This document shows, piece after piece, positions 1 to 11,130 of a stretch of 64,000 nt of DNA. Origin of the DNA: Gordionus sp. m RMFG-2023 (Eukaryota > Nematomorpha > Gordioida > Chordodea > Parachordodidae). The stretch spans positions 2,549,985-2,613,984 of the forward strand of contig NC_088776.1 of the NCBI RefSeq assembly GCF_954871325.1, given 5' to 3'. The notes below the pieces were generated by a model. The model made no database searches, had not been told where the DNA came from, and saw only the letters and a program-made list of their open reading frames with translations. A program made the position numbers and the translations under genes. Position 1 is the stretch's first letter. The number at the start of each line of letters is the position of its first letter.

Positions 1-740
1 TTAAAAATTCGCTGATTAAATTTATCTCCGAATCAATATCGTACGAATAAAATTTGGCTAAATATTTTATTTTATCAATCGTGCCATGAGAAAATAAAGA
101 GGAATCTTTGGGCAATAAAACTTGAAAATTTCTCCATTTTTTATAAATATTTTTGAATAATGTTAATGTACTCACAAGGAAAGGAAATTTTAAAAAAATT
201 TATCTATAAAAAATAAGTTTTATGTTGGAAAATTGATATTCAAATATTTGTAAAATTTGATTGGGGGGGGGAGTAAAATTTTTATTAGCTTAAAATGATA
301 TTTATGAAAACAGTCAAATTTGCAATGGGGGAGGTAATTTTCCCCTTTCCCCCCGCATTGGTTACGCGCCTGTCACATTGCATTGACGCACGCTAACATA
401 TACTATATGTAATAAAAAAAATTATAAATTCCATTTGGATCATATTAATATATAATTAATAATTTTACCAGATGATTATAAAAACAAATCATGAAAAAAT
501 ATCAAAACAATTCCAATGGGAGCATCCCAGAATTGACTTCCATAATCCAAGCTAATCTTTAATTTTATTGAACAAAAATCGGTATTTTTTTTATGTAACA
601 TAATTTAACTTAAAATAAAAATCCAATCTATTAAAGAAGTATAAAATTTAATAAACAAATCAATTTAATTTACATATTATCAAATACGAATTTATCTGTT
701 AAATAATAATGTAATATAATTATATATTAATTATCTATTA
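1..740. other. A+T-rich DNA, no gene seen
   Basis: No open frame with recognisable content. A G-run lies near 265-272. Around 325-373 a C-rich stretch ends in GGTTACGCGCCTG, which read from the other strand resembles the tip of a hAT-like MITE (CAGGCGCGTAACC). I could not find its partner end, so it is not called as an element. Confidence 0.4.
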
Positions 741-748
741 ACGGTAAC

Positions 749-857
749 CAATGTTGGGCAGTCCGAATACTTGTATCTAAGATAGGAGATCTTGAATTTT
801 TTCACATCTGTATTTCTATCTAATTTTTTTTTTGCGGGAAAACTTGCCCAAACCTGG
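749..857. mobile_element. Short hAT-like MITE with 8-bp target duplication
   Basis: About 109 bp, beginning CAATGTTGGGCAG and ending TTGCCCAAACCTGG, so the ends form an imperfect terminal inverted repeat. It is flanked by ACGGTAAC (741-748) and ACGTTAAC (858-865), an 8-bp direct repeat with one mismatch, the length expected of hAT insertions. The TTGGGCA-type tip is common among hAT non-autonomous elements. There is no coding capacity. Confidence 0.6.
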
Positions 858-865
858 ACGTTAAC

Positions 866-2215
866 AACCGTAACAAATATTAATATAAACCCATAGGTAT
901 AGTTGAGTAATTACTATATTTTTAGCCAGCAAAAAAAGGGCAGCTTTTAGTCGAAAACTATTGGCCCCGGCGTTTTTTTTAAAAAAAAAGGTAGCGGGAA
1001 GAAACTAATGTATTAGAACGCCTTAATATTAGCGGATTTTCTAAGGCAATCGCCCGAATATTGAGCGGAATTATGCCGCCATTACCCCCAACTGTACACA
1101 TACATAAGGCTTGATAATCAAACGAACTACTTAGCGTAATAATTTGCATGGTCAAAGTATGTAGGCCATTTTATCATAGAATTATTTTATATTTTGGTCA
1201 TCACCGAGACCTCCCCTCCAACTTCATTGGCCGAAGGTATCTAGAGGGTTTTGCCAAGTATCGCTAATCTTTGTTAGATATACAAGAATCACAAATGCTG
1301 CAGAACCTACAAATAAGAAGCGTTTTTTTACCAAGATAACTAACTGGCTTCCATAAATTTGTTTCGTTCGTAAAATATATCGTGCCCTCTATCGGGCATA
1401 TATTTAACTATATTATATTAGTTTTTTGCTTAAATCCTACCGCTTGGTATCGGTTTTTACCTTTAACTCCCCTAGGAAAGATAACCTACGAATAATGTTC
1501 TTATCAGTTTTATTTAGTTTTTTTTAAAATCTTCTTTCTTACAAAGAAATAATTACCCGGGGTATAGCTTCAATATGGATATATATTTTATTATAATAAA
1601 TACAATTATTATATAACCACTTTTGTAGACTTACGGAAAAAATAACTAAAAAAAAACTTTATTCTCTTTTTCTAAAAATCAAAAAATATATTAAAAAAAT
1701 TTTTTTTTAAGTGAAATAAAAAGTTACATCCAAAAACTTGAGAAAAATATTTTTTATATCAATTCAACATCAGCCATTTTTTAGCAGACGATTTTTTTGC
1801 ATCGATGACATGCAACAAAGGAGTTGGTTATCATCACTTTCATCTCACTATAGTGATTGACATCATATTGATGTTTGACATGTATAAAATATAATTTTTT
1901 CATAAGATGTTTTTTAGATATAAAACTAAATATATAATCTACGAATCTACATTTAAACATTATTTGATTGACATTGGATAATATATAAAGTTATATAATA
2001 TAATTTATAAAAATACACAATAAATAACAATAGTTATTTATTAAATTTTTTTTAACTCTACAATTTCTAATAGCAGCGGCACAAATAAATTGACAAATGA
2101 ATAAGTTTTTTTTTTAGAAAAAATAATTTAATAATGATTTTGCCATTTTATTTTTTATGCTTTTTATATCCCGCACATTAATCCTCCTCTCCAATCATAA
2201 AATTAAAAATAATAT
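866..2215. other. Unassigned A+T-rich DNA
   Basis: Homopolymer-rich and A+T-rich, with a few less A+T-rich patches near 955-1,300. I see no coding frame, RNA gene, terminal repeats or similarity to other parts of the window. Confidence 0.4.
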
Positions 2216-2487
2216 ATTTATTCATGATAATGATGACTTGTTAAATTAACGCAACAAAATAAGAATTGAATCCGCTCAAAATTGACTTCTCTTCTCCTTT
2301 TAATGGCGATTTCCAGGTTTACCCAGCATGACCAGTTTTCCTTCTGATTTTTCTTTTCCATCTTTGACGGTCCTTGATGATCTATACTTGTAATATTCAT
2401 TACATCAAGGTGCATCTTATCCAGTCATTTTTGCCTTACGTTACACGTGCCCAAACCATCATAGTATATTTTCTTCGCATTACCATT

Positions 2488-3595
2488 AGCCTTATCGTGA
2501 CGGGGGAATGGCAACGTCTTTTGGCGGTTAATGGAGGTCTAAAGGGTTCCTCATGGTCAGGTCTAGAATAGGTTCACCGTCTCCTCGACGGGGTCAGGAA
2601 GGTCATTCGATTGTGAAAACTTTGCTACATAATTTCTTAATGATCATAACAAAGCGTGGGCGGGGTACGGCCCAAAATACCCCGTGGGCCTCCTCACCCA
2701 CCTACGACAAAGATGGGAAACCTGTTGGAACCACGATTCGTGAAAATGAAACATATGACGGCCATAAACGACCTGATAATAAGTGGAGAAACCAGTTTAA
2801 GGGGGTAAGAATAAGAGTTGCGACATGCAATGTTGGAAGCATGACTGGAAGTGGTCGATGTATTGCATAGAAGACATATAGAATACAAGAGACTTAGATG
2901 AAAAGGTGATGGCGTAAGAACGATTGGCAGGACAAGGGAAAAGTACAAATTTTTCTGGCAAGGTTGTAATGATGGTAAGGCTGACGTTTGGGCTTTGGTT
3001 AAAGAGAAATGGGTGGTCAAAGTAATCAAAGTAAGAAGAGATAACCAGATAATGATTATCGAGATGATTTATGGTATAAAGCTCTACAATATTATTTCGG
3101 CATATGTTCCTCAGGTTGGAAGAAGTGAAGTGGCACAGTCTAATGGGTGTGACATCGAGATTGACAAATGAAGAGGGGATTATTCTGGCTGGTGATCTGA
3201 AAGGACATGTGGGAGCGAGTAGTGAGGATTATGTAGGAGTGCACGGAGAATTAATTACTACCTGAGCCTGAGAAATCCGGAAGGGGAGAGAATTTTAGAT
3301 TTTAGTGATGCTATGGATATGATTATTTGTAATACAATGTTTAAGAAAGAATCAGAGAAGCTGATGACTTACAAGTCGGGTAGTGCGAAAAGTGCAGTGG
3401 ATTATTTGTTAGTAAGGTCATGAGATAGGAGTAAAAAATGTGAAAGTGATTCCGGGAGAGGAATGTATTGATCAGCATCGACTAGTTATAGGAGATCTCA
3501 CTTCTTAAGGTTCCAGGAGCACTAAAAGAAAGTTTGTGCCAAAGCTGAAGGTTTGGAAATTGAAGGAGGAGAGTGCTAGAACTCAATTCAAATAA
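2488..3595 (+). mobile_element. RTE-type LINE copy B, 5' part only
   Basis: It starts with the RTE 5' leader (CTTATCGTGACGGGGGAATG, compare 59,075) and runs through GRGTAQ, the VATCNVGSM endonuclease motif and the NQHR-equivalent region. It stops near 3,595, about a third of the way into the element. The frame is broken many times. Having a 5' end but no 3' end is the reverse of ordinary LINE 5' truncation, so this piece probably arose by later deletion or inversion, or its 3' part was lost when it became embedded in copy A. Confidence 0.8.
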
Positions 3596-3599
3596 AATC

Positions 3600-4700
3600 G
3601 CTCAAACCCTAACCCTTAACCCATTGCCAATATCTAAACCACCATTTTCTACCTTATCAGTATTATGTACCTCTTTCTACAAATAAAGGACATTCTTATA
3701 ACATCACACTTTTCTTTTTCCCCCTGCATCTATTATGCATCCATTTCTGGCATCTGGTGCATTGGATCTAACTTCTATCAACTCATTTTCTACATACACC
3801 AGAAGGCCAGTTGCCGGATTCCTCCATCTTTAGATTATCCCCACCAATCATCACCTTTATTACTGCATTCATTTCCAAACCCTTTGCTTCCATAGCACCT
3901 TCCATCTACTAATTTTATCCCTCAATTCTTCCTCACTCTTTGTCATTCATTAATACAAAGTCATCTGCATATAATAGCTCCCAGGGAAGTGCTTTACGTT
4001 TCTCTAGCCACCACGCCCATTACTAGGATAAATAATAATGGGCTCGGCACTGATCCTTGATGTAGTCCTACCTTCACTTCGCCTTCACGATCTCCATCAA
4101 CCATCCGTACTGGAGTTTGTGCTCCCACAACATTGCCATCACTGCGGTAACCAACCATTCCTCCACACCTGATTTTCTCAAGGCCCATCTAGTAACATCG
4201 CGCGGCACCCTGTCAAGCTATCTCCAAATCAACAAACGCATAATACAGTTTCTTTTCTTTCTCAAGAGACTTCTCCTGTATTTGTCTCACCAGTACAAAT
4301 TGCATCTGTCGTGCCTTTCCCCGACGTAAAACCAAACTGCACGTCATCAATTTTAATTTGTTCCCTTATTCGCTTGTCTAACACCCTCTCAAATACTTTC
4401 ATTGCATGTTCCAAGAGTTTAATATCTCTGTAAGACCCCACAATCTAAAGGATCATCTTTCCCCTTGTATACAGGGATAATTATGCAGCATCGCCAATCC
4501 TCGGGATCAGTTCCTTACATGACAATTTAAATGGCTAAATTCATTAAGCATTCAATCACTAAATCATCAGAACCTTTAAACAGCTCCGATAACACTCTCA
4601 TTACGCTGCCTTCCCTTTTTTTCTACTTTTTTTTCGTCCTTGCCAAATTTTCACTCTGGATCTTCTACCTTTTCACGACTAACATCATTATCCCATTCGT
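3600..4700 (-). pseudogene. RTE copy A reverse transcriptase remnants
   Basis: On the minus strand the region holds broken pieces of the reverse transcriptase and following domains. Around 3,994-4,188 are GAQTPVR and EVKVGLHQGSVPSPLLFILV, motif B of the polymerase. Around 3,700-3,790 are the SIQCTRCQKW cysteine-knuckle residues. Frames change repeatedly, so no single open frame survives. Assignment rests on alignment with the better copy at 60.8-62.4 kb. It was probably once a single protein with the endonuclease fragment upstream. Confidence 0.75.
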
Positions 4701-4956
4701 TCTCTTAGTTCAAAAGTCCTTCCAGATATTCTTAATGCCACTACTATAAATCACCATTTTTCCTTCTATATTTTCAAACATTTAACATCTACCACATCCT
4801 GCCTCTTTTTTGCCATCTGGGACCACATTTCCCATTTCTTAGCAAACTCCTGCCTTTTTTTTATCACTATTTTCTTTACTATTATACCATACTTTGAAGC
4901 ACCTCCGTTTCTCATCCATAGCTTTCGCTACCTCCGGATTACGCCATCATGTCCCC

Positions 4957-5427
4957 TTATGTCTTGGCGGTCCTTTTGTCGATCCCCAATGCTATATTGA
5001 ATTGACATCTAGCACTCTCCTCCTTCAATTTCCAAACCTTCAGCCTTGGCACAAACCTTCTTTTAGTGATCATGGCACCTTTAAGAGTGAGATCTCCTAC
5101 AACTAGTCGATGCTGATTTATACATTCCTCTCCCGGTATCACTTTCACATTTTTTACTATACATCTATCACATCTCCTTAATAACAAGTAATCCACTGCA
5201 CTTTTGGTAGTACCATACTTATAAGTCACCAGCTTCTCTGATTCTTTCTCAAACATAGTATTACAGACAATCATATCCATAGCATCACTAAAATCTAAGA
5301 TCCTCTCCCCTTCCGCATTTCTCGTGCCGTAACCGAATCCTCCATGTACTCCTTCATAACCCTCACTACTCGCTCCCACATGTCCATTCTGATCACCAGC
5401 CAGGATAATCCCCTCTTCATTTGCCAC
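4957..5427 (-). pseudogene. RTE copy A endonuclease fragment
   Basis: An open frame of 156 codons carries the C-terminal half of an apurinic/apyrimidinic-type endonuclease of a non-LTR retrotransposon. It has GIILAGDQNGHVG (the GDLN/GDFN motif with Gln for Leu), GERILDFSDAMDMIVCNT, AVDYLLLRRCDRC and NQHRLVVGDL, the position of the catalytic SDHR-like motif. The RRCDRC stretch is intact here but replaced by two stop codons in the 59-kb copy. The first half of the domain is missing because the element is truncated just upstream. Confidence 0.8.
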
Positions 5428-5612
5428 TCTCGATTGTCGCCCCCCCCCCCAATTGACTGTCCCAAAATATATCTTTCACTTCTTTCAACCCGAAACGCCA
5501 AATCACAACAATATTCGTAACGTCCAATAATAAACGTTTAAACTTTTATGTTATAATCTATAAGCTTACAACGATAGGTAAAAATAAATGTCTATCTATA
5601 TAGAATAGAGCC

Positions 5613-5829
5613 AGTGTTGTTAAACAGCTCGTTTTGAGTCGACTTTTAAAAACGGTTAACTCAGTATTTTAGCCAGACGCCTATTGCCTAAGAGATTTCG
5701 ATATTATATATCTAGACCTTTGTTCCCTTTATGGACAAAATCTTCAGGCTGGCACAATATTTTTGTGGATAAAATATTGAGTTAGGCGTTTTAAAAGACG
5801 GCTCAAAACGAGCCGTTTTACAACCACTA
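5613..5829 (-). mobile_element. GAGCCG-family hAT-like MITE, copy 1
   Basis: A near-palindromic element of about 217 bp with ends CAGTGTTGTTAAACAGCTCG and CGAGCCGTTTTACAACCACTA. Consensus features shared by all copies in the window are AACGGCTCGTTTTGAGCCG next to each tip, GGCTAACTCAATATTTT further in, and a unique centre with GAACAAAGGTCTAGACATAT. Here the centre is in reverse orientation relative to copies 5 and 6. The TAGTGTTG/CAGTGTTG tip is typical of hAT elements. Confidence 0.75.
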
Positions 5830-6295
5830 GAAGAGACATATATATAAAACACGTTTTTTATCAAAAATAAAAAACTGTTTTTTTCTTTATTTCATTTTTT
5901 TACCATTATTTTAAATATTTATTTTTAAAAAAAATATATATATATAAATTTTTAAACTCTGATTTTCCACCATTTTATATTTTGATTCGGTGTTATATTT
6001 AATTTATAAATTAGACACGATATTATTTTAATTATTAAATTTGATTGAGCGAATGTCAGCGAATTCTTCGTCTAAAAAAAGTAGCGTTGGCTTTGCTTTT
6101 GATTGGTCACTCTATCCTTTCCACCGCTGCGCATCAATATTATTCGCGTTTCGTTTTGTTTTTGTCATTAATTTTCGGCGTATTTTTATCGCTAGAAGTC
6201 CAAGTTCCCTTCTATTAGCGCCCGCCATCATAATTTTAGTATTAAAATAAAAAATTCGCTGATTAATAAATAACCGATATGGTGTCCTGGCTGGG
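5830..6295. other. Unassigned DNA with a slightly CpG-richer patch
   Basis: A+T-rich except 6,060-6,230, which has more CG dinucleotides and contains a 69-codon frame with no recognisable motif. It could be leftover host DNA or an unidentified element. There is nothing further to support a gene. Confidence 0.3.
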
Positions 6296-6948
6296 TAGTG
6301 TTGAAACGGCTTGATTTTTTTTTAATAAATGCGGCCATGGCCACGCCGGGCCATCTTTATTGAAGTTTATCAACTATAATTTATAATCATTATATCATAT
6401 TTACATTATGTAATATACAGGCTATTAAGTAATCATAAACAATTGAGAAGTAAACAATTAACATAAACAATTGATACAAATCACGTTACCAACCAAGATG
6501 GTAGTGGGATGTAATGAATTGGATCTGGGACGAGTTAGTCTTCAGATCATTAATATCCTGTGTAAAGTTCGAGAAGAGTAATTATTCTTTCTCGGTTTCC
6601 AGAAAAGGTGACTGAAAGTGTGTGTGTGCCAGTGAGTTCATTCTAAAAGCCTCACATCAGTCCTTGCCTCTTGTTAATATGAGGTTTAGTACCTTTTCTG
6701 AAAACTTAAGGGAGACCGTGGGGAAAATTTTTGCGTTAGCTGGTAATGTTACACAATGGAAAATTAATTAAATGAAAATTTTAAAATATAATTTTTCCAT
6801 TGCGTAAGCCTATTTATATAGGCGAAATTACGCAAATCTGAAGATTTTGCTCATTGATGTCGGGAAGGTTTGTATGTCTATTAACGAAATCTTTAGGCTT
6901 GCATATTATATTTGGCTAAAATATTGAGTTAGTCCTTTAGCAACACTA
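6296..6948. mobile_element. GAGCCG-family MITE with internal insertion
   Basis: Starts TAGTGTTGAAACGGCTTG and ends ATTGAGTTAGTCCTTTAGCAACACTA, matching both tips of the GAGCCG-family MITE. It is about 650 bp rather than about 225 bp because about 400 bp of unrelated DNA (roughly 6,330-6,770, including a short GT run) separates the halves. The right half (6,775-6,948) shows the usual CCTGAAGATTTTG-like centre as AATCTGAAGATTTTGCTCAT. Confidence 0.55.
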
Positions 6949-8204
6949 GTCCCTGGGGCGATATAAAAGGAAGTAGCCCATACCGATAGGATGATAATTA
7001 ACTAAGACGCCATATTTTAAATACCCTCGTATCCTTAGCGTATTCCTTTTTTTGCGCTTATTAATAGGATTTCCCGAGGCGATTATTTATAGGTACGTCC
7101 CGTCGCTGTTGCGGAATCTACTATTTTTTAATGGTCCTATAAATAAAAGACCAATCACGTGTTAAAAAAAGGAAATGAAATTACTTACGTTCCCATGGAC
7201 CAATCACCATCCTTCTTTTTTTCCCACAATTAAGGGAAAGAAATGGAGTTATATAAAATCTATCTTAAAGCCGAGCCTGGCCTTTTTGAAGAAAAAAGGT
7301 TTTAGGCCCGAACCTGACATAGCTTTTTTCCAGGGCTCCATTTGGTCCGTCTAAAGGCCGAAAAATATTAAAAATGGTAATCTTGTCTTAAATTTCAATA
7401 AGGCAATTGCAGTTACTCATTTTATAATCACTTATTGTGGTAATGCACTCGCGGTAAATATATTAGCGGAAAAGGATTCGCTCTAGTATTTTCGCGATAA
7501 GGGCCATTTTTTTCGGAGCGATAAATTTTTGCGCTAATGAATTCGCTCTTATAATATTAAGCGATATTGTTTGCGGAAATAACTTTTCGCCATAATGGAA
7601 ATACGCGAAATTTACACGCAACCAATTAAAATAGCTCTAAGCTTGAATCCTGCGATTTATATAATAAAAATAATTTATTTTGAAAAAAATATATATAATC
7701 TTAAGGTGGTGTGTTATTAGCGCTCATCGAGGGTGTCGGGATCCTGTTCACTCGTTTTTCCGCCGAACAATTCCGCCCAGGTAAATATTACGATATGCGT
7801 GGCATTTATAAATCACGTTTTTTTTTATCTCGAATTACTATGCATTTTTTTTTAAGAATGAAATCATAAAATTTTCATTGAAACTCGATAGGAAAAAAAA
7901 ACAAAAAAAAATGTTTTTTTCTGTTTTTTTAATTTTTTTTTGTAACTATAATACAATCTTTATGATAATCTACCAATATTTTGTTGCAATTTTTCCAGTT
8001 TCACAATTGTTTTTTATAATTTGCTCGTTTTACTAATCTTAGTTTTTTTTTAAAATTTTTATTAAAATGATATTTAAACTTTTTTTAAAATGTTTTTTCC
8101 CCGTTTTTAATGTTGTAAAAAACATATTTTTATATTTTTTATATTTTCTCTATATATATACACACGAGGGTTTGCCGTTGTATTTCAACAGAACTTCATG
8201 TTAT
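6949..8204. other. Unassigned DNA, no gene seen
   Basis: Mixed composition to about 7,650, with several short GCG-containing words at 7,440-7,620, then strongly A+T-rich with long T runs. There are no open frames with motifs, no terminal repeats that I could pair, and no match to the macro-repeat units. Confidence 0.35.
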
Positions 8205-8412
8205 TCTTTCATAATATGAGTTTCTGTTCCGAAACAATCTATATAAGTTGTGTTATTGCAAAAAAATAAGAATTTATGTATTATATATACATAAAAAAAT
8301 AATTTTCGAGAAATTGTAATATCAAGTTAATACAGCTGTTTCTTAAATGTGACATGAGTAAAAACAAAAAATTTAGCATGAACCCAAGCCTAAGTAAATA
8401 TACTTACATATG

Positions 8413-8924
8413 GTCGTATGGGGATATGGAATCCGCAAGGATGGATTCGGAATCTCTTGATTTTAAATAATTTACTAAGGGCGATTTTTAGATTTTGAAA
8501 ATCTTATTTTACACGAATCGTATTTCGGCATGTGTAGAGTACCCAAACCTGTAAATTTTCAAACAATTTTTGCAACGAACTTTAAGAACTACTCCTAAAT
8601 TTATATTCATTTTCATATGGATTTTTCATATAAATTAATTTTAAAAAAAATATCAAAATTTCTATGACTGAAATAGTCTGAAATTTATGGGGTAAATACC
8701 AGAGTTGTTAAAGGATCTAGATACAAGTATCTAGATATAAAAATGTGGTATCTGTATCGGTATCTAGATATTATTTTAGACGATGTATCTGTATCTAGAT
8801 CCATTTAAAAAGTATCTTTTAACAACTCTGGTAAATACTCTACACATGCTAGAATGCATTTCCGGTTAAATCGGATTTAAAATCAAGAAATTCCGAATCT
8901 CCACGGATTCCATATCCCCATACG
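8413..8924. mobile_element. GTCGTAT-family MITE, long inverted repeat
   Basis: Left end GTCGTATGGGGATATGGAAT, right end ATTCCATATCCCCATACG. The inverted arms continue with GGATTCGGAATCTCTTGATT and AATCAAGAAATTCCGAATCT, so the element is one large palindrome. It contains a smaller MITE (8,700-8,830). The neighbouring duplicate sequence at 9,150-9,190 lacks it, and possible flanking repeats are CATATG and CATATA. A relative with the same arms is at 20,549-20,926. Confidence 0.7.
8700..8830. mobile_element. 131-bp hAT-like MITE with perfect 8-bp duplication, nested
   Basis: Begins CAGAGTTGTTAAA and ends TTTAACAACTCTG, a perfect 13-bp inverted pair at the tips. It is flanked on both sides by GTAAATAC (8,692-8,699 and 8,831-8,838). 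Inside are several copies of the word ATCTAGATA. It sits in the loop of the GTCGTAT-family palindrome, so it is the younger of the two. Confidence 0.9.
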
Positions 8925-9215
8925 CATATATATATATTTACATTATAATAAACCCTCAATATCCAGTATTATTATTTATGTTCGAATTGAATGGGAAACA
9001 AAATATTTAAAAAAAAAATTTGTATAATACATATTTTGCGCTCTCGTAATACGAGTTTTCTGTTCGAAAACAAACGTATATAAGTGTATTTTGCAATATT
9101 GCTGTTTCTTAATGATAAAAAATTTAGTTTGAACATATGGTCTTGAGTAAATATACTTATATATATATTTATATATTAACGTTATAGTAAACCCTCAATC
9201 TCCGGACGCTCCTCC

Positions 9216-9715
9216 ACACCCTGGTGGTATGCCAACTTCTCCTTTCTCACATAACGCCAATTATCAAAATATTTAAAACCCTACTTACCTTAATTAAATA
9301 ATATTTTAAAAACATTTCATGTTTTAAAATGTCACTCAACGTCACGAATTCATTTATTCGTACTTTATAAAAATTATTATTTTTTAATTATATTTCAAAT
9401 GTGCAAATAATTTAATTTACGCGCGAAAGAGAGAGAAATGATTGTACATAAAAAGCCATGTTTGCATTTTGCATGTAGAAAAATTGTAATTATATAAATA
9501 ATATTATTATCTTTGTTATGATGAAAAATATTTGTTATATATATGTATATGTATAAAACAATCATTCATATGATTTTTTCTCCTTAAATTTGAAAACCGT
9601 AACGAATATTGGTTCGGTCGGTACCTTTAAAAACCGGTTCGAGCTTTATCACGAAGAAAAGAGATATTTTTTTAAAAAAATAATTTTATCGCTATTTCTC
9701 TAAAATTAATATTGA
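9216..9715. other. Unassigned DNA at the left edge of the array
   Basis: Short A+T-rich stretch with a GAGA run at 9,428-9,438 and a CCGGTTC-containing segment near 9,600-9,650 that might be a transposon tip. Similarity to the corresponding part of unit 3 (62.72-62.84 kb) is at most faint, so the left limit of the macro-repeat is uncertain here. Confidence 0.3.
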
Positions 9716-9723
9716 CTTGAGCC

Positions 9724-11130
9724 CAGAACCCATCGACAAAAAAAAGGGTCTGGGTTCGGGTCCGGGTTCAGAGGAAACATAAAAATAATGACTCAAAATA
9801 AGACTTTTTTTCATTCATTTTTTATTATACTTCAATATATACACATTTATAATTCGAAATGAGATAAATTATATTTTAAATATTTTATTCAATAGCACAA
9901 TCATGATATCTTCTAAAATATCATTCTTCAGATTTCCACGTAAATTAGTCAACGATGAAAATCCACGTTCTACGCTTACCTAAAATAGATAGTCATTTTT
10001 ATAATACATAAATTATTGTACTTTTGTCGCCGGTGCCATGACGATTCTAGAAAAGGTATATAATTCTGGATATATTGAAGAATTTTCCTCCCAGAATTTT
10101 AAAATGTTTGCATCTCTATTTTTTCTCATAACTTCCGAGAACTTTCTATTAAAGATACAATAGAAATTTTTACTCCTTTTTATCAGATGATAATTTAAAT
10201 TTTTTTTCTCTATCTAATAGTAAAATTTCCAGATCATCAATATCATTATCATTGTTATCGCTACAACCAGTAGATATTGTTGTAACCACCAATGTATTGT
10301 AAATAATAGAGTTTTGGTTATGACATAAATCTTCAAGATGGTCTATAGCCAATTTTTTTTTGCTCACTACTTAATAAAACCTGATATCGCGGGTCTAAAT
10401 ATATCGAAGCATATACAACACTATTTTCTAAATATTGTTTCTCTCTTATTTTCGTATTTTCTAATACTTCATTTGAAAAAGACTTGTTAATCTCCCTAAC
10501 TCTAATCGACATCTTAACCATATGCCATAAAAATCCGATAAACATAATTGTTCAGCTTGCACTCTTAATGTTGTTATTTTTAAAGGAACTAGCACACTAG
10601 TAAGCTCTTTTACTTGATTCCAATCATCTTCTGACAAAATGATTTCACATGCTCCTATGATAAAATCATTACAGAAATCTTTCAAACTTAATAATCGCTC
10701 TAGCATCACACACATAGAGGACCAACGTGTTGTGCAATCTAAAATTGCCATTTACCTTTTCATGGATTTTAATATTCTAACAATTGTGGGAGCTCTTAAA
10801 TATTTTACAACATCTCTTATTATAGTTTTAAAGTGACTATTTTTTATGGAGATTCCACGAACGAAAAAAATTAATAAAATTATAAAAATTTTATATTATT
10901 TTTTAAAAATTATAAAAATTTTATATTATTATTTTAAAAAATTAATAAAATTATAAAAATTTTATATTATTTTTTAAAAATTATATTTTTACATTAATTT
11001 AAAAAAAATAAATTGTAAGTTAAAAATTTTTAACACCCTGAACTCTTAGACCCTCCACTTTTTAAAAGGGTCCGGGTTCAGCCAAAATACGAGGGTCCAG
11101 GAGGGTTCAGTGTCCGGATTCACATCCCTG
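9724..11130 (-). mobile_element. hAT transposon remnant, 1.4 kb, perfect 8-bp duplication
   Basis: Flanked by CTTGAGCC at 9,716-9,723 and 11,131-11,138. The right tip reads CAGGGATGTGAATCC on the minus strand, a standard hAT end; the left tip is CAGAACCC. Subterminal copies of GGGTCCGGGTTC lie near both ends in opposite or related orientation. The minus strand codes for the C-terminal half of a hAT transposase, and the N-terminal zinc finger and first catalytic residues are absent. It is an internally deleted, non-autonomous copy inserted at or near the left end of the macro-repeat. Confidence 0.9.
9880..10751 (-). pseudogene. hAT transposase C-terminal half
   Basis: Three consecutive segments on the minus strand read as one hAT transposase. 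10,461-10,751 has LDCTTRWSSMCVMLERLLSL, LKDFCND and LVPLKITTLRVQAEQLCLSD. 10,333-10,545 has YLENSVVYASIYLDPRYQVL. 9,880-10,140 holds the dimerisation domain, with ILKFWEENSSIYPELY, SRIVMAPATK, VSVERGFSSL and LRGNLKNDILEDIMIVLLN. APATK and VSVERGF are separated by 42 nt (9,980-10,021) starting GT and ending AG on the coding strand, and removing them leaves the frame open, so this looks like a very short intron. The segments are joined by small frame changes, so the copy is dead. Family: Ac/ZBED-like hAT. Confidence 0.85.

Larger units (their letters stand above)
2280..5492 (-). mobile_element. RTE-type LINE copy A, decayed, interrupted by copy B
   Basis: Read on the minus strand this matches the RTE copy at 59-62.5 kb. 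The 3' end is at 2,280-2,488 (the CCGTCAAAGATGG-type terminus and the WFGHV region). The zinc-knuckle, reverse transcriptase and linker parts run from 3,600 up to about 4,950, and endonuclease from 4,957 to 5,492. The 5' end is lost beyond about 5,492, in the middle of the endonuclease domain. Copy B, in the opposite orientation, separates the 3' tip from the rest, and roughly 350 bp of copy A is missing at that junction. A C-run near 5,440 lies inside the endonuclease. It is a dead copy, but it keeps residues lost in the better-preserved copy at 59 kb, including LHQGS of the reverse transcriptase and a knuckle cysteine. Confidence 0.85.
8205..9215. repeat. Imperfect direct repeat of about 200 bp, first copy split by a MITE
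   Basis: Copy 1 runs 8,205-8,412 and resumes at 8,925-8,965; copy 2 is 9,035-9,215. Shared words in order: TGAGTTTCTGTTC / CGAGTTTTCTGTTC, AGCTGTTTCTTAA / TGCTGTTTCTTAA, AAAAAATTTAG, GTAAATATACTTA and AAACCCTCAAT. The second copy shows the uninterrupted sequence and so fixes the ends of the MITE lying in the first. Confidence 0.65.

Noticed and set aside
6041-6250. Possible small host gene or promoter in a CpG-richer patch
   Set aside because: The 69-codon frame has no motif or conserved counterpart, and slight CpG enrichment alone is not evidence.
7260-7370. GGCCCGAACC-type words as hAT-like element ends
   Set aside because: No pair of inverted ends or target duplication could be found.
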